Shown piece after piece: positions 44,086-54,862 of a stretch of DNA of 64,000 nucleotides. Origin of the DNA: Alnus glutinosa (taxonomy: Eukaryota; Streptophyta; Magnoliopsida; Fagales; Betulaceae); NCBI RefSeq assembly GCF_958979055.1, contig NC_084895.1, positions 2,132,501 through 2,196,500 of the forward strand, in the 5' to 3' direction. Below the pieces are notes generated by a model that did no database searches, was not told where the DNA came from, and was given only the letters and a program-made list of their open reading frames with translations. Numbering within the stretch: the first letter of the stretch is position 1; the number at the start of each line of letters is the position of its first letter. The position numbers were made by a program, and so were the translations under genes.

Positions 44086-45891
44086 CTAGTCGTCCATGAG
44101 GTTCAACGTTCCTTCTGGTCCCCAATTATTGCTGGCACGGGACCCATTATCTGGAGATGTGGCCAGACAGTATTCACATGCGTGGTTTCCTTTGTGACTA
44201 AGAAACTCACATAGATAAGAATGTGTGACTTCTGTGGCTTGTATTTTGTTGTCGGTAATAGAGCTAATGAATTCTCTGAGCTTGATCTTGCTGGCTTCTG
44301 ACGTATGCTTCTTGCTGTTGCTGATAACGATTATCCTTTCATTTGCTCCATATAACCATATCTTCTTGTCATTCTCAAGTATTCCGGAGATGACTTCTTT
44401 TATAAGGCAAAAGTCTTTTGCTCTTCTTTTGGATAAACCTGATAACGCCTTGTCTGATGAGAATTCGCGTTTTTGGTTGATGAGAGGTTTTCCATAATTT
44501 TCAGATCGAACTCCAATCCAAGCTAAATGATAACTAGGATAATGGATGTTAACTTCTTTATCCCATTCGGGAATTGTTGAGTAGAATCGGATATAGATTT
44601 CTCCATAACCTGTTCCTCGTATAAAACTGCGTGCTGCAGATTTTATGATATCTGGCATATATCTGAGTTCTGAAAGATCTTTCTCAGGGTAGATAACAGA
44701 GACTAAACCATTCTCGAACAAGGCACTGGCTATGTCTGGAGGACTGCCTTGTAGAAGTGCTGCTCGGCTATGATTTCCACCATCGTCACTAATAAACCAT
44801 TCTGAATCAAGATGATCCTTAATGATATCATTTGTAGTAACGAACTTGCTCCATTTGAGGAAGGCTTCTTCGAATACATTCTGATTTGCAAGGGTCAGAA
44901 TCTTGTCTTGAGCTTCTTGAGGAAGCTGCTTGATGTTTTCTTCCACGACCTTTTTCTCTTTGTTTCGGAGAAGAGATGTTTTGGGACGAAAACTCGGGTC
45001 AATCCAGTCCGGGTGACTAGAGAGGTGCAACACCTGCATAAAATCTTGAGGAATAAATTCCTGCTTATTTGTATTCTTGGGAATTTCTTCCACTTTCATA
45101 TCTTTCAGATTTAAATCCTGCTTTGTAGTTTTACTTCCTTCGAAGTTGGTTTTACGTTCCCCAACGGGTGACTCAGTATCTTGAAAGATACCTTGGAGAT
45201 CACCTTGAGCTAACGCGCTCGTATATTTTGGTACCGAATTACTATTTTCTTTTGCTGTTTCCAGCTGATTCATGAGCTCGTAGGCTCTTCTAGTATCTTG
45301 CTGTGCTTCATCCATCTTTCGCATAGCGAGAGAGATGAGATCTTTGATTGACTCCATACCTGCATATTCACAAAGAGTAATAACTGGCACACACTTGTCA
45401 ATCAATGCTAATTCTCGTGTGAGGGTGTCTGGAAGACAATTCTTGGTTCCTGCAATATGTTCAGTATCAAATTCAAACTGTTTAAACCATAACTGCCCAT
45501 GAAGTAATCTGCCACGAGATATTGATCTATCAAGTTTACGTTTAAGGAATGATGTAAAATTCTTGTTATCAGTCCATACTAAGAATCTTTTTGGTGCAAG
45601 ATATATTTCGAATTTCTTAATACCATTTTTGACAGCTAAGAATTTTTTTTCATTACTATGATAATTCTTTTCAGCATCTTTGAAAATATCGTTTAGTCCA
45701 TCCACGTCAGTGGTGACTTCGAATTCTTCTTCAAGTCCTTTTCTGATTTCACTCATGGTGATGGTAATTAAAGACTTTTGTTCTTCTGGTGGAGGTAGTG
45801 TATAAGATTTTCCTTCATCTGTAAAGGTAGTTCTATTTCCAAAATGAAATTGATAACTATCTCCATTAGATTGATTGGATGTACGTAACAC
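44086..45891 (-). pseudogene. Endogenous pararetrovirus-like polyprotein remnant with RNase H region (601 codons)
   Basis: Long minus-strand frame. Residues about 55-160 match the RNase H region at the end of the reverse transcriptase of plant Caulimoviridae: FLAVKNGIKKFEIYL, then WTDN (Asp108) and HIAGTKNCLPDTLTRE (His145, Asp155). The reverse-transcriptase palm and the protease, capsid and movement domains expected before it are absent. Position 83 is Lys, where the shorter copy at 60.7 kb has Glu, the expected catalytic position, so RNase H activity is doubtful. The remaining 440 residues (charged, with a GYGEIYIRFYSTIPEWDK segment and a Cys-rich end HACEYC) are not recognised. The frame survives open although the N-terminal parts are missing. 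Two copies of its 3' end (see 48535-48855) suggest tandem viral genomes. Confidence 0.7.
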
Positions 45892-45899
45892 TAAGATTA

Positions 45900-46457
45900 T
45901 TAAGTCTTCTGTCTAGTTCGTTTATTCTTTGATCGAACTTATTTCTTTTCTAATTCTTTTGTGCATGTACACTGATTTAATTTATCTCATATGGATATTT
46001 TTTTATCGTCTTTGGTTGCAAGATTCGTAGGAATCTCTGGATAAGATGGAATGTCACCTTTTCTTAAAAGATCTGAGGGGAATCTTTGGAAGATTCTCAA
46101 TATCCTTCTTTGTAGCTAGTTGTTTTCTTTTGATATCGTTGATTGCCTTTGAAGGTTCATCGATATTCTTGATTTTCTCTATTGACTGTAGAGTGTCTCG
46201 TTGAAGTCTTTCTAACTGTGATATCTATCTTGTACTCAAGGTCGTTAATGACTTCTTGTACTTCTGATTTCATAATCGAATAATCAATTTCTTGATTTTT
46301 AGGAGGCTTGATTTTTATAAGACCTTCAGATTTCTCTGTTCTGGTCTTCTATAACTCTACTTGCCTTTTTGATTTCTCTTATGATTTCATCAGGCTGTTT
46401 TCTAACGTCTTTTTCGTCAGGCTTTATATCCTTATCACAATCTTTTGGTTGGGTCAT
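45900..46457 (-). pseudogene. Decayed coiled-coil-like ORF between the repeat ORF and the polyprotein remnant
   Basis: ATG at 46457 opens a 43-codon charged frame (KPDEKDVRKQPDEIIREIKK) ending in TGA near 46325. Other frames continue with MKSEVQEVINDLEYKIDI and PEIPTNLATKDDKK. The Glu/Lys-rich helical composition resembles the small virion-associated proteins that precede the polyprotein in some Caulimoviridae. This is an inference from position and composition. Broken by stops and frameshifts. Confidence 0.45.
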
Positions 46458-46492
46458 ATATAGTTTTTTACTATACAATCTTTTGAAGATGA

Positions 46493-47700
46493 TTATTTAT
46501 CTTCTGAGGTCTTGACTTGATTAAAAAGTCTTCTTTGATTATAGGTTACGATTCTCCATTCAGTAAAACCTCCTGTAACCTTTGTTATTGAGAAAAGTTT
46601 GGTTTTCTCATCTACATGCAGATTTCCTGCTGCTATATTACTACTTTGTTGTGCTATTATAGCGTTGAATTCTATATCTAATTCTATTGATGGTTCTTTA
46701 TCTTTTAAGGTCTTGACTTGATTAAAAAGTCTTCTTTGATTATAGGTTACGATTCTCCATTCAGTCCAATCTCCTGTAACCTTGGTTATAGAGAAAAGTT
46801 TGGTTTTCTCATCTACATGCAGATTTCCTGCTGCTATATTATTACTTTGTTGTGCTTTTATAGCATAGAATTCTATATCTAATTCTATTGATGGTTCTTT
46901 ATCTTTTTCGAGCAAATAGCATGGTTCTTTATCTTTTGAGGTCTTGACTTGATTAAAAAGTCTTCTTTGATTATAGGTTACGATTCTCCATTCAGTATAA
47001 CCTCCTGTAACCTTTGTTATTGAGAAAAGTTTGGTTTTCTCATCTACATGCAGATTTCCTGCTGCTATATTACTATTTTGTTGTGCTATTATAGCGTTGA
47101 ATTCTATATCTAATTCTATTGATGGTTCTTTATCTTTTGAGGTCTTGACTTGATTAAAAAGTCTTCTTTGATTATAGGTTACGATTCTCCATTCAGTCCA
47201 ATCTCCTGTAACCTTGGTTATAGAGAAAAGTTTGGTTTTCTCATCTACATGCAGATTTCCTGCTGCTATATTATTACTTTGTTGTGTTTTTATAGCATAG
47301 AATTCTATATCTAATTCTATTGATGGTTCTTCATCTTTTGAGTTCTTGACTTGATCAAAAAGTCTTCTTTGATTATAGGTTATGATTCTCCATTCAGTAT
47401 AACCTCCTGTAAACTTTGTTATTGAGAAAAGTTTGGTTTTCTCATCTACATGCAGATTTCCTGCTGCTATATTACTACTTTGTTGTGCTATTATAGCGTT
47501 GAATTCTATATGTAACTCTATTGATGGTTCTTTATCTTTTGAGGTCTTGACTTGATTAAAAAGTCTTCTTTGATTATAGGTTACGATTCTCCATTCTGTC
47601 CAATCTCCTGTAACCTTTGTTATGGTGAAAAGTTTGGTTTTCTCATCTACATGCAGATTTCCTGCTGCTATATTATTACTTTGTTGTGCTTTTATAGCAT
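46493..47700. repeat. 201-bp tandem repeat, six units, two-unit (about 402-bp) higher-order period
   Basis: The phrase GTCTTGACTTGATTAAAAAG, or its near variants, recurs near 46508, 46711, 46941, 47142, 47343 and 47543. The 230-base step reflects a 30-bp insertion. Adjacent units differ, and alternate units are near-identical, the mark of amplification by dimer steps. Confidence 0.9.
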
Positions 47701-47728
47701 AGAATTCTGTGTCTAATTCTATTGACAT
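46493..47728 (-). CDS. 411-aa ORF made of six 67-residue repeats in alternating (AB)x3 order
   Basis: The frame is open from ATG at 47728 to the stop at 46493. Each 67-residue unit (201 bp) contains SIELDIEF, IAAGNLHVDEKTKLFSITK, TEWRIVTYNQRRLFNQVK and DKEP. Type A units have FYAIKAQQSNN and TGDWTEW; type B units have FNAIIAQQSSN and TGG(Y/F)TEW. The order is A-B-A-B-A-B. The fourth unit has a 10-residue insertion (CYLLEKDKEP) that repeats its own end. I do not recognise the fold. The position, upstream of a coiled-coil-like frame and a pararetroviral polyprotein on the same strand, suggests a viral first ORF amplified in tandem. The frame stays open over 1.2 kb although neighbours are decayed, which may be a by-product of recent expansion from one open unit. 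Confidence 0.6.
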   Translation of the reverse strand: MSIELDTEFYAIKAQQSNNIAAGNLHVDEKTKLFTITKVTGDWTEWRIVTYNQRRLFNQVKTSKDKEPSIELHIEFNAIIAQQSSNIAAGNLHVDEKTKLFSITKFTGGYTEWRIITYNQRRLFDQVKNSKDEEPSIELDIEFYAIKTQQSNNIAAGNLHVDEKTKLFSITKVTGDWTEWRIVTYNQRRLFNQVKTSKDKEPSIELDIEFNAIIAQQNSNIAAGNLHVDEKTKLFSITKVTGGYTEWRIVTYNQRRLFNQVKTSKDKEPCYLLEKDKEPSIELDIEFYAIKAQQSNNIAAGNLHVDEKTKLFSITKVTGDWTEWRIVTYNQRRLFNQVKTLKDKEPSIELDIEFNAIIAQQSSNIAAGNLHVDEKTKLFSITKVTGGFTEWRIVTYNQRRLFNQVKTSEDK

Positions 47729-47729
47729 T

Positions 47730-47988
47730 ATGAGTTCTTTATCAATTGTTCAAAAGTTTTATCAATCAGATATAACAATCAAGATATAATATTTGAGAAA
47801 TGTCCTAGGTTTCGAGTCTGTATATCAATCAGATATAACAATCAAGATACAAGTTGTATGTGTGTGTAGCTATTCTAAGCTCAAAACAAATCTTCTTACC
47901 AGAATTAAGATAAATGGCCCAACACGGCTTCCGCAGAAAGCTTCTTCTTCTCTCTCAGTGATTGCTTGAGATTGAACTCCTTTCTTCA
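47730..47988. other. Leader-like region of the pararetrovirus-like sequence, with the site lacking the CACTA element
   Basis: The duplicated phrase TATATCAATCAGATATAACA / ATCAATCAGATATAACAATC occurs near 47760 and 47820. On the minus strand GGTAAGAAG at about 47893-47901 looks like a splice donor. The 85 bases at 47907-47988 match 38519-38603, followed directly by the CTAGTAGCC sequence that follows the CACTA element at 43599. Confidence 0.55.
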
Positions 47989-48880
47989 GCTAGTAGCCAC
48001 CTCTGTCTTTCAAGCTCAATACCGCCCTGAATCACAGCTACACACAGGCCAAATCAAAGGAACTTTCAGCGAGCACTCTTTCAAGTTGACAAATCGGGTT
48101 GAAACCCTCTTTTGAAGATTTAGGATAACTCAAGACGTTATGGCCAATGCCAAAAGACCTTGCTGATAGAGAGATACCAGAAATAAGCCAAATGATCTCA
48201 AGGAAGTATGACTTCTTTATTGCACTGATAATAGGTTTACACACATAACAAACTTGATTCTCGAGGTATAATCCTCAAAGATTCATGACTCTACTCCCTT
48301 CGGACGAAGAGAGTTTACTCACTCATAGTTAGGATACAAAACTTATCTTAGAGTAGATGGTTTTTGACAAGCGTGGTTACAAATGAAACATAACTTGGCT
48401 TATATAGCCTTACAGGACACCCTTAGGACAACCTAACTCATAATGTGTAGGTGAGTATTCCCCTAACTCATGCATTTGGATCCTCTCCAATTATTGCTGG
48501 CACGGGACCCATTATCCGGAGATGTGGCCAGACACTATTCACACGCGTGGTTTCCTTTGTGACTAAGAAACTCACATAGATAAGAATGTGGGACTTCTGT
48601 GGCTTGTATTTCGTTGTCGGTAATAGAGCTAATGAATTCTCTGAGCTTGATCTTGCTGGCCTGGGATTTATGCTTCTTGCTGTTGCTGATAACGATTATC
48701 CTTTCATTTGCTCCATATAACCATATCTTGTCATTCTCAAGTATTCTGGAGATGACTTCTTTTACAAGGCAGTCTTTTGCTCTTCTTTTGGATAAACCTG
48801 ATAACGCCTTGTCTGATGAGAATTCGTGTTTTTTTGTTGATGAGAGGTTTTCCATAATTTTCAGATCTAATTTTCAAGCT
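47989..48880 (-). repeat. Second copy of the polyprotein 3' end and intergenic region (pairs with 43599-44515)
   Basis: About 0.9 kb collinear with 43599-44515, including the TATATAAG box (about 48390) and AATAAAG (about 48214). Small indels separate the copies. The arrangement, with one copy at each end of the repeat ORF and polyprotein block, is what tandem or concatenated integration of a circular viral genome would leave. Confidence 0.75.
48535..48855 (-). pseudogene. C-terminal fragment of the pararetrovirus-like polyprotein, second copy
   Basis: 106 codons matching the end of the 601-codon frame (KALSGLSKRRAKD, IWLYGANERIIVISNSKKH, SYLCEFLSHKGNHACE). The reading frame is cut upstream near 48880, where unrelated sequence begins. 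Confidence 0.65.
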
Positions 48881-48889
48881 AAATAATGA

Positions 48890-49490
48890 GAATTCGCATT
48901 TTTTGTTGATGAGAGATTTTCATGCTTCTAGGATAAAAACTCATAATGTTTCCAATTCTTCTTCTTCATTTCTTTGTCTCTTTTTTATTCTTTGTTTATC
49001 TGTTTATTTCATCAATTCTAAGAAAACAACAAGATTAGTAGCATTTAAAATCCGTAATAGTAAGTCGCAAAAGGTATCATCAGCTTTATTCTTCATTTGC
49101 TGTAGACACACTCAGAGCAAAATCATAGGATACTTGACATACTGAATGAATCAAGAAATGGTCGTGGTGAGAAACCTAACTATAGAAATCAGACCTTTAT
49201 AGAAAGGGATAGCAAGTATATAGCTTTATAGCTCAGCCTGCTTATGTTTCATGCCCCTATATTAGAAGAGCCTACGAGCTCATAAATTGATTATAACAGC
49301 TGTTATCTCAGATAAGACCTTTCTATTGTGTTCAATTATATCTTTTGATATCTCTAGTCGTTGATGAAACTTTGATAAGTCAAATAATAGAATTTTATAC
49401 ATGAATGAAGCATTGAAAAAAGCATATTGAAGAAAGAAACTGCATGTAATAGCTAGTTTGAAGCATTTCAACTGAATTTAGAGTTAAACC
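48890..49490. repeat. Segment duplicated at 61180-61755
   Basis: GTTGATGAGAGATTTTCATG through GAAGCATTTCAACTG is almost identical to 61171-61745. No gene is recognised. The small frames on both strands are open in both copies because the copies are near-identical. Confidence 0.75.
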
Positions 49491-50413
49491 AAGAATGGAC
49501 ATACCTTTTTTTGTCAGTTGGCTCTAAAAACTAAAAGTAGCCAAGACTTTGTTCCATTCGTCAGATAACTCTGTCCCCCAAAAGTTTATTCTGTTAACGT
49601 CATGGCTGATAAATGCAGTCACTTGACTCCAATATATTATTTTATTTGCACAATTGTTGCATGTCCATCAAAGATATATGCAGATATTAATGGCGAGAAT
49701 ATTTTCCTCCACAAAGTTTATTCTGTTAACGTCATGGCTGATAAATGCAATCACATGACTCCAATATATTATTTGCACAATTGTTGCATGTCCATTAAAG
49801 ATATATGCAGATATTAATGGCGAGAATATTTTCCTCCACAAACACAGGATTTAATCCCGTCTTGTCTTCTTATTCATAATTTCTCACCTGTCCTCTTCCC
49901 AAATCTTGATCCGTTTTGGTAGCAGCTGTACTGCCCCACCTATTTTCTGCTTTCGCGATAGGGTTTTGTCCATTTCTTTGTCTTCACCCTTTTTCAGCAC
50001 TCCAGTTCTTTCCCAAAAAAAATCTAATTATGTGAGTATTAGTGATTAAAATAATAATATAATTAATTAATATATTTGGATCTATAATTGATGTGCAAAG
50101 TGCTGGGTTTTGCTTGAGTTTGATATTTATATATTGTAGCCTTTGGATTGAATGTGTAACAATTGTTTGGGTATTTCTGATGCTATGTAATCGATTGGGA
50201 GTTGGGCGTTGTGTTCAGTCTTGAGTTTTGGTTAATTCTTGAGCAAATTTGCAGTTGATTTTGTGGGTGGTTTGAGAAGTCTTGGGTTATTTCTAATTTT
50301 GGGAGTCTCTTGATTTTTGTTTGTTGATGAAATTTTGGTAAATGACCGAATGGGTTTTGCAGATCTTTGGTTGGATGAAAGATCTTGTGTTATCTTGTTT
50401 TTTAATAGTTTAT

Positions 50414-50706
50414 TGTTACAGTCTGTTAGTTAGTTAAGTTGGGCTGAGAAGTTAGTTAAGTTGGACTGAGAACAGTGTATAAAAGCCTGCTTTCTTGTAA
50501 TAGTTGGGACTGATGCGAATTGATATGATCTTTGTATTAGTTTTAGTGATTAGGTTAGTGATAATGGGAGGCCGATCTACCTCGAATCAGATCATACTTG
50601 TAATTCTCCGTTTCCATTGATTTTCTATACAACAATCATCCATTGAATTCCATTGTTCTTTATACAAATTTACCAAAATAATCAAAGTAATCTCGGGTGT
50701 GTAACA
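50414..50706 (+). mobile_element. Solo LTR (TGTTACA...TGTAACA) present only in unit A
   Basis: 293 bp with matching ends TGTTACAG and GTGTAACA and a GTATAAAAGCC promoter-like box near 50480. Units B and C have instead about 23 bases (GTTCTACAAAAGTGTTG...) at this place, so insertion was accompanied by a small deletion and no clean duplication is visible. Confidence 0.65.
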
Positions 50707-51260
50707 ATGATTTTGCTGCACTTTATTCCAATTTTATTAAACTGGAGATTTTTGTATTGTGTTCAATTATTTCTTTTGATATCTATTGTCGTTGATTCTT
50801 TAGCTAAATCTTCAAGATCAGCTTTTCTTGCTAAATCCTCGGGTATTTCTACCTTTGGTCATTGGATAATATTAATATCCTGTTTTATAGCCAAATCATT
50901 GGGAATTTCACACTGGGAATATGGATATGGATATTTTGCTTGAACATCGTGTATCTGACCATTCAATTGAACAAGCCAACTATTATGAATTAATGACAAT
51001 TTGAATATCTAGATTCATATTTGGTGCAACTTTGAGCATTCATGGTATGAATGCATAATTGAATGGTGCAACAGACAAAACATGGGTAGATTTGAATTTT
51101 GACTCAATTAATCATGTTGCTATGTGATCACACTGGGGAGAAAGGGAAAGATTTGTAGTATATGGATATTTTGTATATCGTTTTTGGTTTCAAGATTGGT
51201 AGGAATATGTGGATGAGGTACAACTGTCATCAAACATAAAGAAATATACTTTGCTTGAAC
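50706..51260 (-). pseudogene. Degraded pararetrovirus-like block with IPxxLAxKxDI motifs
   Basis: Minus-strand fragments in shifting frames read IPNDLAIKQDIN, PKVEIPEDLARKADLEDLAK and, near 51170-51215, IPTNLETKNDIQNI. The same motif family occurs in the coiled-coil-like frame at 45900-46457 (IPTNLATKDDKK), linking this repeat to the viral sequence. Several stops; no long frame. Confidence 0.5.
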
Positions 51261-52129
51261 ATGGTGAATTTGACCACTCAATTCAACAAACCAACTACCA
51301 TGAATTGTTGTGGAGAATTATGCTTCTGTTTGTTTCGATGTAAAATGATTTTCGTCGTAAAATGGTTTTAGGAAAGTCATATTTTTGAAAAATATTTTTC
51401 GCCGAAAGCATTTTTTGGTATTTGGTGCGTATGAAAAATCACAAATGTTTTTTATATTTTATTTAATCATATTAATCTATAAAAATTAATTTTTATTCAA
51501 AACATATAAATATTAATGTAAAATAATATAAAAATTACCAGTAACAAGATTCCGTTACTGACCGACAAGATTTCTGCCGAAATCCAGACAGTCATCGTAA
51601 ACCTCTTGAAGACATTGTATCTTTTGTTTACCAAACTCACAAAAGGCAAGGTTTTCTTTTACATGATTCCTCCTACAAGCACCAATCTCACCAACATTTC
51701 CATGAATTGAGTGTAAAATTTTCAAAAGAAAGAACAATAAATTTGAATACAAAATAATATATAAATTAGAACAGAAATAAAAATAAAAAAACAAAAATTG
51801 TATACAAATTGGTAAGAGATAGTTAAAGGATAAATGCTTAACGTATATGTACCCATATTTTGACTCAACAGCATAAACAAAACCTAACCAACAAAACAAT
51901 CCATCATATCCTAACCGTATATAATACCACTTCCTCTCACTACAAAATATTTTGTTCTATAAAAAATTAACAATAATATTAATATGATTAATACTCGGTA
52001 CCAAAAACAACGTAACTCTCTCGCTCACCATTATTTCCTTGAATTTATTGTCAAATTTACAAAAGAACAGAACCACAAACAATAAAAAGCCAAAAAAATG
52101 AAAAATGAAAAATACTAAAATATATAGAA

Positions 52130-53180
52130 AAGGAGTTCCTTTTCCGTATACTTTTCTCCGTTCCAATAAAATTCATAAGTATAGGAAAAAAAATCCTATC
52201 AAATAGAGATTTTTTCGACGTAAAATAAATTACTTTTAGAACAAAAGTTAAAAATAAATTAAAAATTAGAAGGAAAAGGCAAAATATGGAATTTGAGGAA
52301 CCACATAAAATAAAGACAAACAAGTGGATTATTTACCATTCTATTTGAACACGACCTCTGCAAACACATTTTTCAAAACCCAATCAAAATTAATACTAAT
52401 CTAACAACTAATCTAACAGAAAATTAACTGTCTTTTCCATACACTTTTTTTTTTTTTTTTTTTTTTTGGTTCCAATGAAATTCATAGGTATAGGAAGAAT
52501 TCCTATTAAATAGATATTTTTTTCTTTTGATCATCATTCGCATATATAACATAAGAGAAAATACTTTTAGAACAGAAGTAATAATTAATTTAAAAATTAA
52601 AACAAATAAATAAGGACCAAAAAAATTGAATCCAAAGCACAAAATCCCAAAAAATAAAGACAAACAAACAGATTATTTACCATTCTCTCTGAACACGACC
52701 CTTGCAAACACAATTTCAACCCAATCAAAATTAATACTAATATAATAGAAATTAAATTTCTTTTCTGTACACTTTTTTACGTTCCAATGAAATTTATAGG
52801 TATAAAAAGAAGTTTTGTCATATAGATATGTTTTCTTTCAACCATCTTTCGCATATATAACGTAAAAGAAATTACTTTCATAAATAATAATAACAATAAT
52901 AATAATAATAATACATAAATTATAACAAAAAATAAGAACCAAAACAAAAGAAGATATGAAAATCTCTTCCTCACCATCATTTTCAGAATTCAGTGTAAAA
53001 TTTACCAAAAATATAATATACAAATTAGAACAAAAAAATAAGGACACTAATAAAAAACAGAAGAACATAACCACATAAAATAAAAACAAAAAAGGAAATG
53101 ATGAAAAATAGTAATATAATATAAAATAAATGTCTTTTCTGTGTTCTTTTCTAAGTTTCAATGAAAAGAACACGAAAAAT
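52130..53180. repeat. Degenerate tandem repeat of about 310-340 bp, 3-4 units (unit A)
   Basis: The phrase GTTCCAATGAAATTCATAGG, or its variants, recurs near 52160, 52470, 52780 and 53153. Each is followed by TATAGATAT-like and CGCATATATAAC words, and then AACACGACC(T/C). AT-rich; the minus-strand frames rich in Phe, Leu and Ile are compositional. Confidence 0.7.
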
Positions 53181-53579
53181 TTGAGTAGTGGATAAGAAAA
53201 AAGAAATAAACAGGCTGTGGAGTGTGGATATATGACCAAATGGTAAAAATCTGTAATTGTTTTTTTATGTATGCGATGTTTACATTTAAGTGTGTATAAA
53301 AATTGAAAAGACATTTTGTACTTAATGGAGAGATTTCTAATGGAGCGCAAGTTTTGGAGTTAAAAGAGACACTTCTTTTTATCTCGAATTAGTTCACTAC
53401 CACGTCTAAATTGTATATTGTATTTAATTTCAGATATTTGGTTCACAAATAGCAGTTATGATACAATTATTTTTTAGGAAAAAAAAAAAACTGATTTTAC
53501 ACACACACACACGATATATGTTGATATCTTTTGTGATTTGTGTAAAGAATTGATTCATTTAATGATCTAATTAATTTTT

Positions 53580-54290
53580 GAAGACTTTTGTTCTCCTCGG
53601 GTATTTCTACCTTTGGTATTTGGATATTATTAATATCCTGTTTTATAGCCAAATCATTGGGAATTAATTTCACACGTGGGAAAATGGATATGGATATTTT
53701 GCTTGAACATCGTATATCTGACCGATCAATTGAAGGCATCAACTACCATGAATTAATGTGAAGAATTATTGACAATTTGAATATTTGCATTCATATCTGG
53801 TGCAACTTTAAGCATTATTGGTATGAATGCATAATTGACTGGGCCTACAAACAAGACATGGGTAGATTTGAATTGAACTCAATTCATCTTGTTGCCATGT
53901 GATCACATTGGGGAGAAAGGGAAAGATTCGTAGTATATGGATATTTTGTATATCGTTTTTGGTTTCAAGATTCGTAGGAATGTGGATGAGGTCCAACCGC
54001 TATAAAACTAGTATTGAACGTCGAACATCAACTACTTCAACATCAAACATAAAAAATCGACTTTGCTTGAACATCGTGTGTCTGACCATTCAATTGAACA
54101 AACCAACTACCATGAATTAATGTGTAGAATTAATGACAATTTGAGCATTCATGGTAATTTAGACTTGAATGCATAATTGAATGGTGCAACAGACAAGACA
54201 TGGCTAGATTTGAATTGAACTCAATTAATTCAATTTAATGCTTTATTTATGGTGCACAATCATTTGTTCTCTCCCCTCTGCATTTAATTG
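53580..54290 (-). pseudogene. Degraded pararetrovirus-like block, second in unit A
   Basis: The minus strand carries IPNDLAIKQDINNIQIPKVE followed by IPEENKSLQKLIRSLNES (53497-53742) and IPTNLETKNDIQNIHI (about 53935-53985). The first part runs into AAGACTTTTGTTC, which also lies at the start of the polyprotein remnant (45770). It therefore appears to join a helical viral frame to the RNase H-containing frame. Confidence 0.5.
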
Positions 54291-54689
54291 AACTGAATGC
54301 ACCTTTATTTATCAATCAGAGTAAAATTCATTTCAAAAGACTCGCGTTTATGGTTCAATAACTACTCTTTGCGAATTTTAAAACAAAAAAAAAAATATAT
54401 ATATATATATATATTTGGGTGATGAGTAGAATTTAAATTCTTTTTGAAATTGTGTTTGGATGTTGGATTTTTGAGATTGACAAGTAGTATTTTTTTAATA
54501 GTAGGAAATGATTAGAAATGATTGTAAGTTTAAAAAGTTGTGTATAATGATTGGTTTTATGAAAAGTAGTGTGAAATAATGATTGAAATAATAATTATTT
54601 ATTATAAAAAAAATATTAAAAAATATTATTTGATTTAAATAATGATTTTCCCAAGTGGGACCCATGGTAAAGCAAACAAAATTTTTCGG

Positions 54690-54862
54690 GAAATGCTTGG
54701 GTACCCACTGGGATTCCACTCCTATCCCACTTTTGTATATGTGGACCAATGATGTTAAAAAAATGAGGGTCCTACAACACTATTATCTCTCGCATCATTG
54801 GTCTACTTATGTAAGGGTGGGATATGAGTAGGATCCCAGTGGGTACCCTAGCATTTCTCAAA
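54690..54862. mobile_element. Short hairpin MITE
   Basis: The left arm GAAATGCTTGGGTACCCACT, GGGATTCC is mirrored by the right arm GGATCCCAGTGGGTACCCTA, GCATTTC. About 173 bp. One arm of the same family is seen at 12803-12840 next to dioxygenase copy 1. Confidence 0.75.

Larger units (their letters stand above)
49487..54290. repeat. Segmental repeat unit A
   Basis: Starts ACCAAGAATGGACATACC and is repeated from 55735 (unit B) and 61757 (unit C). It contains a local duplication (about 49586-49830, CATGGCTGATAAATGCA twice), degraded viral blocks on the minus strand (50706-51260 and 53580-54290), a MITE end (51330-51430) and the 52.1-53.2 kb tandem repeats. Unit A alone carries a solo LTR at 50414-50706. 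Confidence 0.8.

Noticed and set aside
44225..44497. Plus-strand ORF opposite the polyprotein remnant, hydrophobic
   Set aside because: Shadow of the coding minus strand; same for 44812-45114 and 48599-48886.
43599..44515. The 0.9-kb direct repeats considered as LTRs of a retrotransposon
   Set aside because: They contain the coding end of the polyprotein, and I find no TG/CA ends or primer site next to them; tandem viral integration fits better.
46493..47728. Six regular repeats looked at first like a repeat-domain host protein gene or a CRISPR-like array
   Set aside because: Units are coding and 201 bp long with no unique spacers, and the genome is plant nuclear. CRISPR is excluded, and the viral context argues against a host gene.
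51555..53350. Phe/Leu/Ile-rich minus-strand ORFs that look like membrane proteins (51555-51899, 52424-52663, 52838-53350 and unit B equivalents)
   Set aside because: Compositional effect of AT-rich tandem repeats; frames are not preserved between units A and B.
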